Positions 42,480-54,774 of a stretch of DNA of 64,000 nucleotides are shown here, in pieces. The notes beneath the pieces are model-generated. The model was not told where the DNA came from. It searched no databases and saw only the letters and a program-made list of their open reading frames with translations. The translations under genes were made by a program, and so were the position numbers. The DNA comes from Micropterix aruncella. Lineage: Eukaryota; Arthropoda; Insecta; Lepidoptera; Micropterigidae. Position 1 is the stretch's first letter. Every line of letters starts with the position of its first letter. The stretch covers positions 38,436,995 through 38,500,994 of the forward strand of contig OX155951.1 in assembly GCA_944548615.1 (NCBI GenBank), in the 5' to 3' direction.

Positions 42480-42635
42480 AAGTGTATTCCGCGCGAGTGG
42501 TCCTCGAGATGGCGCAGTCGAACGGTAGGCGAACTGCTCTGGCCGCTCTGCTCTTTGCGGCTTTGCTGGCTGCTGCGATGACGCCGACCGCGCGCTGCCA
42601 TGGCAACCGCCACAAGAACAGACACAACAAACAAG
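42480..42635 (+). CDS. First coding exon: signal peptide of an unrecognised secreted or membrane protein
   Basis: ATG at 42509 in good context (CGAGATGG), with an in-frame stop upstream at 42440. It reads MAQSNGRRTALAALLFAALL then AAAMTPTARCHGNRHKNRHN and KQ: a short basic n-region (RR), a hydrophobic core of about 15 residues and a likely cleavage near TARC|HG, followed by a His/Arg/Lys-rich stretch. The donor CAAACAAG|GTGAGT is close to consensus and leaves phase 1. The exon start is put after CTGACTGTAG at 42479, a weak acceptor, so the 5' boundary is uncertain. No later exon of this gene was found in the remaining 21 kb. Phase 1 after a signal peptide is typical for Ig/EGF/CUB-type proteins. 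Same strand as the gene ending at 30110; a tandem pair is possible but unproven. Confidence 0.6.
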
Positions 42636-43189
42636 GTGAGTGGAAGATGCTAATTGGTTTTGTGTTATGGAACTGGCGTATGATTTGCGCGACCTGCCGG
42701 TCGAACGCACCACTGGGCTGACATGCTAATTAGATTTATAGGGTGCCATATATTCACAATCGCAAATACGGGCTTTCGATATGCATTGAAATCACATGCT
42801 ACAGAAAGCCTTTCTTTAATATTTTTATTTTGTTTATTATATCCATAACATTAAATCAATTAAAATTAATAGTTGCTAGGCAATGAATTACACTAGAGTA
42901 TTCTAAACATCACGCTTATTGAGTAAAGAATACTGGTAGGTACCTACATATGAATTTTACTACATCACTAGGCCTAACTAGACCTGTGTCGAGAGAGTAG
43001 TCTAGTAGCGTGCTGGTGGTACGAGAGTGGTCATGATGCTGTACCATCGTACAATTTTTTTTTGTAGACAGACCAGTGGGGAGGGTTATAGCTCTCCTTA
43101 ATTCCTTACCCACTGAGATACATATCTTCTGCATATTCGTGGCACCTAAAAAGGCTGTTTATTATTATATTCTCTGTTATATTTAGTTT
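42636..43189. other. Intronic DNA
   Basis: Nothing recognised beyond short inverted words around 43015-43055 (GGTACGAGAGT / ACCATCGTAC). Confidence 0.35.
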
Positions 43190-43325
43190 TATGTTATGTT
43201 TTTTTAAATTAGTTTACTTATGGATGTAAGGCAGTTATTAAGGACTTACTTTCTGGATTTAATATTCAAGGACGATTTGGATTCGTCTGTAATGCCCCTG
43301 AATAATATTTCAAATAAATAAATAA
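43190..43325 (+). repeat. LINE 3' tail
   Basis: ATGGATGTAAGGCAGTTATT, then TCTGTAATGCCCCTGAATAA and a tail TTTCAAATAAATAAATAAAT. The (AAAT)n ending and absence of coding sequence fit a strongly 5'-truncated non-LTR element. Confidence 0.55.
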
Positions 43326-43919
43326 ATTATCCAGAGCAGACGTATGTTAAAAAATATTATTAAAAAAATAATACTAATCGATATTTATAATATAACATAA
43401 TTATAAGTATGTTATTTTAATAATAATAATAATAATAAATATCTGTCCATTATTGTTTTTTTATGTTCACATAATCTGGCTTTTATGCGCATTGCGTAAA
43501 TTGTCAGGACAGAGGAGAAGGAGTTATTGAAGAACATTTTAAGTTTTCGATAATTTGTTTGAAGCCATAACAAATACAGCAGTGTTGAAACGTAAAAGTA
43601 CTTTTCAACACACAGCACTGGGCTTAAACACTTCAACATAAATTCGAAGTATACGAGAAGTAGAAGTAGCTTTGCGAAGTAGAAGTAGCGAAGTAGTAGA
43701 ATTGGCGAGAAGGATTGAGAGAAATCGGAAAAATAAAGGTGTCTGTGATTTTATTCTAAGGAGGAAAATTTTACCTGTTATGATTCTCTCCTCTCAGAAC
43801 CTAGGAATTATAATCTACTATTCATATATTTATTTAGGGTTAGATAAATTCGAGACTAATGCGTGAAATATTACATCAAATTATGGGCGGCTGGCTTTAT
43901 ATGGACCCTTGAGGTTGAG

Positions 43920-44600
43920 CATTTAGAAAATTTTATAAATATTCGCGTTAGGGTGGCTTTACCAGCTAAAACCACGACAAAAATCAAGACCGACTACAAT
44001 CCTCACATAGATTAAGAAAGGAATTAAAATTTCACGACATTATAGTTACTACACGACCCACAATAGACATATCTATACTTTTATTTATATAGCTTTAAAA
44101 TCCCAAAACGAAATATTTAAAAAATATATGAAAATATAATGTTTTCAAAGAACTGAGCAATATTCTGGATTCTAAAACGCTATAAACTGTTTATTATGCT
44201 TTATGTGAATAGCTTATTACTTAGGGTATAATTGGATGGGGTGGATGCGGATTTATACCAACAATTATTCTCCGCAGACCATATCGACATCCCACCAATG
44301 AACTTTATATGGATGCTAAAGTCCTTGATTATAGACAACTTTTTCTAAAAACTTTCCTCTTTAAGCTATTTTTGGATAATAATTCAAATTAAGTACTAAT
44401 TCAGAACCGAAGACCAACGAGACAAGTTTTAGAAAATAGCCTAATAATACCCAGGATGAAAACATCATTTGGACAAAGACATCACTCTTTCATTACGCCG
44501 AGATTTTACAATCTGATCAATATAGGAATGGAAATGAATTTGACATTTAGGGTATTTAAAAATAAAATAATGAATGGTTATCGAGTCATGACAGACTAAC
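43920..44600 (+). pseudogene. CR1-like LINE, C-terminal region
   Basis: Readable in shifting + frames: ILDSKTLYTVYYALCESLLS then YGIIGWGG (for L-L-x-Y-x-I-x-x-W-G-G), RRPYRHPTNELYMDAKVLDY, RQLFLKTFLFKLF, then RRPTRQ and SFGQRHHSFITPRFYNLINI. This succession is the region after the reverse transcriptase in CR1-group elements. Many frameshifts and stops. The element probably begins further upstream in unreadable sequence, and the AT-rich stretch to about 44780 may be its 3' UTR. Confidence 0.75.
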
Positions 44601-45939
44601 CATACATCAAAGGTTAGAAATTATAGTTTTATAAAATTTAGGTTCACACATTATTATTTGTACTTTATTTTAATATGTATGTTGCTTATATTGGTATTTA
44701 TTTGTGTTGTTATAAATGGTTTTGACTATGTATTTTTATATTAAAATTTTAATTACTTAACATATATTAAATATTATTGACTCTTAACTTTTTTCTTACT
44801 TATAACTTTTTAAATTTTTTTTTTTAGTTTAATTTCTAATCTGTTTGTCACACTCTATGTAATGATATGTTAGGTTCCATTTAATGCCGATTTTATTATG
44901 GAATTGGGTTTTATATATTTATTTATTTTCTTTTTGATTTTACTAAAACTTTTACCTAATTTATTGTAATATTAGAGTCCTGTCCAACCTAGAACGAGTT
45001 AGTCCCGGTTGGTTGACAGAATCAAATAAGCAAAAGGTTAAGGTTATGCCATTCGTTTACTGTTATTTTTTGTATCAAAAACAATATTTCATAGTAATTA
45101 ACCCTTAAATAAAACAAAAGAAATAAAAAAAAATGTGTCCTCGGGCTTCTGGATTACCCCAGAAATCATTTAAAGAAATGTGTTATTAGATCTCAAATAC
45201 GTCGCCATAATAAAAAGAACACCATAATAAAAATAACATATTAGTAGTTGGCTTGAAACAAAGATCCGTTTAGCTTTAAAAATATTTCAAATACTTCGCT
45301 TTCAAACTCTGAATGCTCTGAAAGACGGTCCGAGGGTTGGAAACAAAATTATTTGAACAAAAAACCTAAGATAAGCCTAACGCGCGCCACTTATTAGTTT
45401 ATTTATCGTTTATGAACATAAAAAATATACTTACCTTAATTTTAATAAAACATATACTTAAACTACTAGTAACAAAAAAACGTACAAGTATTTTTCAAAA
45501 CGCGCTGTGCTCGGATCGGTGTGTATATGGCAGTTCTAATCAGCTTATATATACGATGAATAAACCTAATTACCGAAAGAATTTTCGAAATCGAACAATT
45601 ATTTTATGAAATCAGGATATTTTTATAAATTTTTATATATTTTCTGAAAGAACAATGCTTTATAAAAGTACTACATTTTTAAAGTACGATTTTTGGAGGA
45701 ACTATTTATTTAAAGTATTTAAAATTATTATTTATTATTTGTGAAAAATACGATACCTAATGAAAAACGGTATGTACCTCTATTAAGACATTTTCTGAAG
45801 CTACCGTGTTTTTTTTTAAGTACGAAATTTTATGAATGTACGATATTTTACGCACCTCCGCTCTAAAATTCCCCCTAAAGTACCCTACTAATTCCGCACC
45901 TCCGCTCGACTTGCCCTGATCGTACGGCAAAACAATGTG
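44601..45939. other. AT-rich intronic or intergenic DNA
   Basis: The word CGCACCTCCGCTC occurs twice at 45850-45910. No coding frame is supported. Confidence 0.4.
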
Positions 45940-46470
45940 ATAATATCAAAAACAATAATTAAAAAAAAATAAACAACACGACTGCCGTTATAAAAAGTGA
46001 AATATTGTATTTATAATTATTAGAAACAATTTCGCGCTGAAAAACACCTTTTATAAAGAATCTTCGTTGGAACAATATTCGATATATCAAAATTTAATTT
46101 AAGAAAACTCGTTACGCGTGTTATCTCTATAAACATCCAGTGCTTAAAGACGGTTGCGCATTCACAGAGTCAGTCGACGAGCTTTGTCCAAGGCCCGTTG
46201 CGACTTCCGCCGGGCAATTGCCCGCGAGGCTTCACGTAAGTCGGGTCTATTGTTCCGGCTTTCTGAGTGTGGCGTCGCAGGGCCGCACGCCCTGCGGCAG
46301 ATATCTCGTGGCGATCGCGCACCATTCGTAACGCTCTATATAGCTTCACGCCGACCGCCGTCGCCGCACGTAGTCAGTTGCCCTGGGTGCTCAAGCAATA
46401 AAAGTTTTTATTTTTTAATACATATTTGTAGTTTATGTAATTATCTTTATCGATATCTATATATTTTTGG
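45940..46470 (+). repeat. Interspersed repeat S, copy 2 (LTR-like)
   Basis: Homologous to 7670-8245. CTCTATATAGC at about 46335 and CAATAAAAG at 46395 could be promoter and polyadenylation signals of a solo LTR. It lacks the tandem duplication of copy 1. Confidence 0.6.
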
Positions 46471-47404
46471 CTGCTTCAGATATTTAATATAATTTATTAT
46501 ACAGACATGCAACTACAATTTTGTGGTCAATACAAGTTACAGATTATTTTTTTAACGGCAATGGTCACTGACGATCGACTGCATGTGACCATATTTTTAT
46601 CCTTGCTATTCCACTGTGTACTATTTTCAACTATGTAATTTATTTTAAAAAATGGAAGTGACCGCTCCACACGCACCGTAGTAGGTATAAACCACCTTGC
46701 ACCCGCTTCCGACACTCGGAGGTTTATAAGGCTTCTCAGAAGGACGACTTATGACTTTAAAATTAAGCGTCACTTCACACCTGAGGCCCTTTTCTTTGAA
46801 TTCAGCACCGCGCTCAGTTTCTTTTTACAGCCGGCATTTGCCACGCTAAAGCCGCAGACGAAACGGTGCAGTCCTTAGTCCTTATTGCACAAAGTTTCAG
46901 TTGACGTCACCACGCCGGGTTACCTCTTTTCTAGGTACAATTAATTATGTACAAATAATTTGTGTTGTATTAATTTAATGTTGACGTGTTTAAACTGGCG
47001 TTTTGAACCGGGATTAGGCAGGACCCTCATTAGTAGCCGTCGATAATAACATTTTTGTACCTATTCTTACCTTGGTATGGTTTAAATACTCAAACAATTT
47101 GGACCGCATATTCATGATCGCCAAGAATTGACAATTTCAACTCGCCGTTTACATTTAACAATATTTCTTTTGAAAATTGGCCTGCGTTAGTACTGTACAA
47201 GTTTTTCGTAATTCTCCTAATAATTATTGCTCCTAATGATTCCAGTTTTAATCGTTTACTTACCCAAAAATATGGTGCGAAATTTTAATGCAGTTATGGA
47301 TCTCGTATCAATGTGAAATTTTCGAATGTCTGTATTAAATGGTCAATTTAGATTTTTCCGATGGATGAAGTCTCTTTTAATAGCGGTCCAAATATATTTG
47401 GGAG
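46471..47404. other. Unassigned
   Basis: TTTCTTTTTACAG at 46820 followed by CCGGCATTTGCC looks like an acceptor, but every frame after it stops quickly and no donor is evident. No gene called. Confidence 0.35.
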
Positions 47405-47560
47405 CTAATGGGCCCTTGCTGAGTTGGCCACGAAGACACATTTTGTTCAGGGTTGGTCACACTCACGGGTCAACACCCATCCGGCGGCCTCCACGCATGA
47501 AGTGCGAGCCCGGGTAGGACTCTGGCCTTAGGGCTAGTTTCCCCCTACGTCGGCATGACA
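47405..47560 (-). repeat. Fragment of repeat R
   Basis: CCCTTGCTGAGTTGGCCACG, GGTTGGTCACACTCACGGGT and CAACACCCATCCGGCGGCCT are nearly identical to 59528-59660, diverging only after CTAATTTCCCC. Confidence 0.85.
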
Positions 47561-47759
47561 CCAGTAATAAACCCATTATCTCCAACCGATCATATAACGT
47601 ACGGCCAAGTTCCCGGCGACTAGTCTCTACATAGGACTAAACTTTTTAATATGATAAATTAAAGGCGATTAAAGCATTGCTATTTTTAAGAGATCCGAGT
47701 GTAACTGTTTAAAATCAACGTGTATAAGTGTATAAGGATATTTTAAAATACTTTGAAAA

Positions 47760-47950
47760 CGGCCTAGTACTTATACGTAACAATACAATTTAATATAATT
47801 ATTTTTAATGTCGACTATGATATTATAGTATTTTTTGTTAATTGTAATAGTTTTGGAGTAATCTATTGTATATCATTCTTTGTTTAAAAGAGTAACTGAT
47901 TTAAAATTAATTTAATAAGCTTGGTAATTCCTACACATTTGTGAAGTTGT
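47760..47950 (+). repeat. Repeat shared with 35465-35660
   Basis: See the copy at 35465; both precede an R-family copy on the same strand, by about 40 bp there and 1.8 kb here. Confidence 0.6.
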
Positions 47951-49764
47951 AATGGAAATAAATACTATGTGTTATAAAATACGAAATTTGATTAAAATCG
48001 TAAGTTAAATTTCGTCCCCAGTACGCATCTTGTAATGGATCAATATGTGTGGCCTCTTTACGATATATTTTAATGCCATGTAGGAAGGAACACAGCGACT
48101 GAGTAGTGCTGTGTTGGCACTGACGCTACTCAGGAATATCAACCGCTTAAGTGCTCGCGCTAATGAGCTTTAGTAGAAGTGACTATTGGCTGAATGCCAC
48201 CTATTGTCTTATGTACACTCAGTGAGAATTCTGAGTGATTCTTTACAACTTCCTAGTAGAATGAAAACTAGTAACAGGCCGCTTTAGCAATCTTTATCTT
48301 CTTCTGATTGTTGGCTATTACAACTTTGTTGGCTTTGTTGGCCTCTAGAATGATTCTCGGATATTCTGGAGCCAGGATATTCTTCCTCGCCACGAAACTC
48401 TTCCTCCGGCTATTTTGCATCGTATCAGCATAATGATGAATCGTCCTGGATGTGGCATGACCAGAGCAAAGTATTCTTGAACGTTTATGCTTGAACGTGT
48501 TAGGACATCTTCATTCCTGACTCTGTACACTCAACATACGTACACTCTTTTATATCCACATCTCGAAAACACCGTTTTCGACCAGCTTTCGTCTTTCAAT
48601 TCCATAGACTATGGTCTCGATTGCACTTCTTCGTGAACTAAAACCGGAAATTAGTTTATGTGAACGAGATAGGGCAAGTACGTTAGAGCGGAATATGACA
48701 TGAACGGTTGTCACTTTTCCGCATTCCGCAGAACTATTATACCCACCAAAGTTAACGCAGCTGAATCTAAGACCGCACGAAATGTGTTCAAACTTATTCG
48801 ACAGGTGGTTTTGAAGCGGGAAAATCGACGACTGTTAATTTCATATTCCGCTCTAACTTATTGCTCTATCTCGTTCACTTGAATTAATATCAGTTTCAGT
48901 TAAAGAAAAAACGCAATCGGGCCCTATATGCAAAGAATATATTAGCGTTGGTTGTCAGTAGTCCACACCCGCACTTGGCTCTCCTTCGTAACTTGTTTTT
49001 ACTATCTATAGCAGCGTTTTCTAAACTATTTTTGCCCTGGCCCGGTAATTTTTGTGCTTCCTCTTTGTGACCCACCATTTTTTTTAACTATTCTAGCATG
49101 TAAAAAGCTAAAATATAGGACATTTAAATGCCTGCAGAAAATTATAAAATATATAATTGAAGCTTTAACTTTTAACAATAATGTAATAACTACATTATAA
49201 TTATATTACTTGACTACTTAATTAGAAATATGAAACTGTTTATTTTTAGGTAGGAATTCCATTTTTTTCCGGAAAAGACATTGACTTTATTTTTAGGTCT
49301 GGTTCAATTTTTAAATCGGTTTCTGTGTTTATTTTTCAGAAATACGAGCGTTGAAAACCTTGATTCACAGTTATAGGTCGTGGCAAAAGGCGTTAGAAAT
49401 TGTATCGCTTGTTCTGTTAAAGCTGGGTCTCTTGACGACGAAATATCCAAAAATCTATCAATTATATTCTCTCGAATATGTTTTTGAGTACTTTGTCACA
49501 TGGCAGTTCAAAACGAGTCGATATTTGAACTCTAAATCTGTCTCGGATTCTATATTGACTGAGAATGGGTTCCTTATTGGTTAGCTGCTGACGATTAAAG
49601 AAAAATATTCCTTGATAAGAGCTGAAATATCGTCTGGCAATGAATGATGTGCCATGCAATTTGATCATTTATATTAACATTTAAACAACAAGGAGGTAAT
49701 GCTGCGACCCGGTATTTTATTTTCTTGGTCCGTTGCTGGGTCCCGACCCACAATTTGGGAATCG
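47951..49764. other. Unassigned
   Basis: Mixed composition. 48560-48890 contains a partly complementary pair, TAGAGCGGAATATGACATGA near 48685 and CATATTCCGCTCTAAC near 48843, i.e. an inverted repeat spaced about 140 bp that may mark a small TIR element (GTGAACGAGATAGGGCAAGT also faces TTGCTCTATCTCGTTCAC). No coding call. Confidence 0.4.
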
Positions 49765-50420
49765 CTGATCTAGAGCTGTCGACTACAATGGGCGAAACCA
49801 TCTCCTCAGGAAGTTTTAACGATATTAGATAGTTCTATCTCCCGTGAGGTGAGCACAGAAGACTTAGCACGAAAACAGTTCACCGTCTAGTTACGCCACA
49901 CGCCCGTAAGAAGCCAACGCCTTACCGCGAGATAACCAGGTTAATCACCCAGCGGGCCGACATTCGCGCCCTTACTACCAGTTGCAACCAGATTACTCAG
50001 GTCTCCCGACTGGTAAAGGTTCGAGAGCGCGGTCCTCTTCCTTAAGTAGCGGTAATATGGTGTCTACTGAATCTATTGCGAACCCGGTTCTTTGCCCGGT
50101 TCTTCACCCGGTATCGGGTAGTCGATTGGTCGTTTCAAGAGCAGTTGCCGTAAGGTGAACAATTACCTCCGGCTCTATAGGAGACAGTACTGTTTCCAGA
50201 CTCCCCCGACTGTCGGTTAGAATTCACAAGCGATTGGCTGACGCCGCACAGTGCGCAAACCTTTCAGGAGCGCCCGAAGGTTGACTCCTAAGGGAACTGG
50301 CCCGCAGGCCAGAGTCCTACCCTGGCTCGCAGTTCTGCGTGGGGGCTGCCGGAGGGGTGTTGACCCGTGCGTTTGACCGACTATGAGACTGCGACAGGGC
50401 CTATAATCTTCGTATCTCAA
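49765..50420 (+). repeat. Repeat R, copy
   Basis: Runs parallel to 35710-36400 and, inverted, to 59580-60190: GTCGACTACAATGGGCGAAA, CCTCAGGAAGTTTTAACGAT, CGCCTTACCGCGAGATAACC, CTTTGCCCGG, CGGGTAGTCGATTGGTCG, GAGACAGTACTGTTTCCAGA and GGAGGGGTGTTGACCCGTGC. No common open frame. Confidence 0.75.
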
Positions 50421-51509
50421 TATTCCTTCCTTCGAAGGCAGCCAACATTGGGGCTGGAGAAAGCCAGCGATTGAAAGGCGGAGAGGGGAAAGGACACGGC
50501 AGATAAAGTGTGCAATAAAATAGTCGGCTCGAAGCCGAAAAGCCGAAAGTTCGACGTGTGCGTCGATGACGGATCGCCCCTTTGTGAGCTTCGAGTTCTT
50601 TTGTACGATCGCTCTCCCGCCGACTGGCGCCTTATAAATTACGACTTTAGGCTATTTAAACGAGCAGGCATGGTGGTATACCTTTTTAAATATACAATAG
50701 GTAATTCTTTGTGCGTATTAGGCACGTGGACTGGTTTTGAATTACGGGGAATATATTGCATTAAACTCGTTAATTTCTATTGAAATTTAGTGTTCTTTAT
50801 TTCGATTGCTCCCCGATCATAAGCGTATTATAAAACTTGTATAATGGAGTAATTTAAAAAAATTACGTGTCTGCATTACGATAGATCGTAGAGGGAGCCT
50901 GGTTTAGATGGCGAAAAAAGTTTCATGTTTTTTTATAAACCTAAAGTTGAAATCTGTTCATGAATCTTCTACATCTGGGATAGATGATAGTCACCAGATT
51001 GCTGTAAGTGTAAACAACTTACTACTTTTCTTCGAAGAAAACTTTAAACGCGTTTTTCTCAAAACCATATTTTTTAGTTCTTCGCTGGTGAAAAAAAAAC
51101 TACTTGACGTATTGACTGGTTTTAAAAGAAATAAATAAATTCTCTTCTATAAACTAAAAAAATATTTTTAATTTTTTGTTTACTAGTTAAACACAAAATT
51201 TCTGGGCGACAGTCGTTTTTGTAAACCCTTGAAAATTGTAAAAATTATAACTTTTACTATTTTTTTTAGTTCATCTACAAAATATATTTGTATAAATTAT
51301 TATCGTTGTTATTTTTTTTTGTTTCATGTAAAATTACGCTTGCTATTACCGGCACAAGCAGATACCGAAATTTCTGCAACATTAGAAGCATTTGCAATTC
51401 AATATCTCGAAAATAGTTTTACTTACTATTACAAAACATAATTCTATGTTTCAAATGGTAATCAAACTGATATAAAAGATTCATGAATAGATTTCGATGT
51501 CTAACCATG
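50421..51509. other. Unassigned
   Basis: Two + frames (50508-50783, 50908-51138) lack domains. Mostly AT-rich. No repeat match found in the window. Confidence 0.35.
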
Positions 51510-51690
51510 CTTCCTCGCCCCTTGTCTCGTAAAAATTTTCGTTGCGTGATTTTCTACGACTTAAAGTGTAATTTGACAGACCAGCATAGCATCGCTCGGT
51601 TTCAGGCTGCTTTTGGCGATGAAGCACCAACTTGGCCGTGTAATCTCAGTGACTAATTTCGTGGAGGTCGCCCGTCCACCGCTCTCAACT
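51510..51690 (+). mobile_element. Mariner N-terminal fragment
   Basis: Readable as RKNFRCVIFYDLKCNLTDQH, then RFQAAFGDEAPTW and RGGRPSTAL, the helix-turn-helix region of a DD34D-type mariner. TTTTCTACGA-TTAAAGTGTAATTTGA is shared with 21860-21885. Truncated after the N-terminus. Confidence 0.75.
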
Positions 51691-51724
51691 ACAATAAATT
51701 AATAGTTTAAATAAAAACACTAAA

Positions 51725-52145
51725 AACACGCTTTTGGGCTATGATACGATATTCACATATACACGGCTATTATACGATATTCCATCATGGAATGCCAGTG
51801 CCTATCTTCCGGCTTCATCATCAGACCTTGAAACCTAATCGTGGTCAAAGTTCATTCCAAGACTTTTCTAACAAGTCCAAACACAGCTATGATACGATGT
51901 TCCAGGTCATATCTTCCGACTCCATCATCAGATCAGTTCGACAGTATTATTGTATTGTCATCAGAACTACATACAGCTGCCAATTTTCATGATGCTACGA
52001 TCCTTGGAAGATGGTTAAATTAGTTACCTTAGATTCCATTACATAGTAAAGTAAAAAAAGGCCAATTCAAAAAACGATGTCACAGGTGGCTCATGAATGA
52101 AGGTCGGTATGTCAGCCACCAAATTTTTGACCCTATTATGTAGAT
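51725..52145 (+). repeat. LINE 3' fragment with duplicated segment
   Basis: CTATGATACGATATTC...ATCTTCCGGCTTCATCATCA (51740-51820) recurs as CTATGATACGATGTTC...ATCTTCCGACTCCATCATCA (51887-51930). Near the end, FKKRCHRWLMNEGRYVSHQI followed by FDPIM and a stop resembles the last residues of CR1/Jockey-type proteins. Confidence 0.5.
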
Positions 52146-52260
52146 TTATTTAATTTATTATCATTGTATTTTATTTATGTATTTTTTTATCGCTGTTGGT
52201 GGGTCTTTATTATTATTTATATTAATTTTTAATTCGATTACATTCAAAATTGTATTATAA

Positions 52261-54774
52261 CTAGCTGTTGCCCGCGGCTTCGCATGCGTTAAATTTGGGT
52301 TAAGATAGATCCCTTTTTCCCAATCAAAAGGTAACTTTTGCGTGTAATATATAAAGGTATCCAACGTCCTTCTCTGTACTCCTATCAATATTTACTTCAT
52401 GATGATCAACTAAGTAATTAAGGCGTGAACATTTGACGATCGCGGTGCTTGCATGTTATTGAGACAAATGGTGAATTTATAATAAGGTTCTAGCGCCTTA
52501 TCGCGTCCGGGAACCGTCACGCGCGACTCAAATTCTATTTTGATTTTTAGCGTTATTTACCCTTAGTGGTAAATTTTAGAAAAATATGAAACATGCATTT
52601 GCTTATTTGTTTAATATCATTTAAACCCCTTTTCGCCCCATTAGGGGTTGAATTAAAAAAATACGATATACATATTTGCCTAAATGTTTATTAGAGTATT
52701 CCTACAAATTCCATCTAATATCGTTTCTCCATACAAATCGAAAACCCCTTTTCACGCCTTTAGGGGTTGAATTGTGAAAAAACACGAAATACGTATTTGA
52801 TTATTTGTTTATTAGAACAATCCTGCAAAGTTTCAAAATAAAAAGTCCATATAGAAGAACTTTAAAACCCCTTTTTACGCCTTTAGGGGTGAAATTTCAA
52901 AAAAATACGAAGTTCATCTAATATCGTTTTCAATACAAATTTTGAAACCCCTTTCCACCCCTTTAGGGGTTGAATTTTAAAAAACACGAAAGACCTATTT
53001 GCTTATTTGTTTATTGGAGTAATCTTACAAAGTTTCAAAATCGTACAAAGTTTTGAATTAAAAAGTCCATCTAATGTCGTTTATCCAAACAAATTTTGAA
53101 ACACCGTTTCACCCCTTTAGAAGAATTTTGAAAAAATATAAAACACCTATTTGCTTATTAGTTTATTAGAAAAAACTTACAAAGTTTCGACTTAAAAAGT
53201 TAATCTAATATCGTTTATCCAAAAAAATATATATATACACTGTTTCACCCCTTTAGGTCTTGAATATTGATAAAACATGAAACACTTGTTTCCCCCTTAA
53301 ATTTATTAGAGTTTCTTTTCCCCCTTAAATTTAGTAGAATTTATTCTTACAAAGTTTCGAATTAAAAAGTTCATCTATATCGTTTTTCCATACAAATTGT
53401 TTAACCCCTTTTCACCCATTTAGGGGTTGAATTTTGAAAAACCGCGAAGGACGTTTTTTCTTATTTTTTTATTAGATTAATCCTTCAAAGTTTCGAAATA
53501 AAAAGCACATCTAATATTGTTCATTCATACAAAGTTTGGAACCCTGTTTCGCCCCTTTAGGGGTAGAATTTAAAAAAAATATGAAATACCTATTTTCTTA
53601 TTTGTTTAATAGAGTAACCTTAAAAAGTTTCGAATTAAAAAGACCATCTATATCGTTTGTCCATACAAAATTTAAAACCCCTTTCCACCCCTTTAGGGGT
53701 TGAATTTTGAAAAATACACGAAAGTTTCAAAATAAAAAGCACATCTAATATTGTTTATTTAAACAAAGTTTTGAACCCTGTTTCACCCCTTTAGGGGTAG
53801 AATAAAAAAATAAATGAAACACCTATTTTCTTATTTGTTTAATAAAGTTATCATACAAAGATTCGAATTATAAAGACCATCTATATCGTTTCTGCATACA
53901 AATTTTATAACTCCTTTCCACCCCTTTAGGGGTTGAATTTTGGAAAAACCACGAAAGAAGCATTTTGCTATTTTTTTATTAGAGTAATCCTACAGGAATT
54001 CGAAATAAAAAAGCACATCTAATATTGTTCATTCATGTAAATTTTGACACCCCGTTTCACCCCTTTAGGGGTTGAATGTTGAAAAAACATGAAACACCTG
54101 TTTTCTTATTTGTTTATTAGAGTAATCTTACAAAGTTTCGAATTAAAAAGTACATCTATATCGTCTCTCCTTAAAAATTTCGAAACCCCTTTTCACCCCT
54201 TTAGGGGTTGAATTTTGAAAAAACATGAAACACCTATTTTCTTATTTGTTTATTAGAGTAATCTTACAAAGTTTCGAATTAAAAAGTACATCTATATCGT
54301 CTCTCTATAAAAATTTCGAAACCCCTTTTCACCCCTTTAGGGATTGAATTTTGAAAAAATATGAAACGCGTGTTTCCTTATTTATTTATTAGAGTAATCT
54401 TAGAAACTTTCGAAATAAAAAGTCCATCTAAAATCGTTTGTCCATACAAATTTTAAACCCCCGTTTTTCCCCTTTAGGGGCGGAATTTTGAAAAACCATA
54501 AAACACCTATTTGTTTATTTGTTTATAAGAGTAATCTTAAAAAGTTTCGAATTAAAATGTACATCTATATCGATTTTCCATACAAACTTTGGAACCCCTT
54601 TTCACCCCTTTAGGGGTTGAATTTAGAAAAATCCGCCCTTAGTGAGCGCCTACGTCCTAAAAGGAACCTCTGTGCAAAATTTCAGCTTTCTAGGTCTATG
54701 AGTTTGGGCTGGGCGTTGATGAGTCAGTCAATGAATGAATGAATCGGAACTTCTCTCTTTATATATGAGACTAG
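52261..54774 (+). repeat. CTAG-bounded element 1, made of ~16 units of ~127 bp
   Basis: Begins CTAGCTGTTGCCCGCGGCTT and ends TTTATATATGAGACTAG. A unique head (about 360 bp) is followed by units built on AACCCCTTTTCACCCCTTTA then GGGGTTGAATTTTGAAAAA, ...TTATTTGTTTATTAGAGTAA, ...TTACAAAGTTTCGAATTAAA. Each unit has a small inverted pair AACCCC/GGGGTT. A unique tail (CCGCCCTTAGTGAGCG ... GGGCTGGGCGTTGATGAGTC) precedes the CTAG. No protein is encoded. Confidence 0.9.

Noticed and set aside
42361..42713. Three overlapping - strand frames opposite the signal-peptide exon
   Set aside because: They are shadows of a GC-rich exon; the + strand has a good start context, signal peptide and donor.
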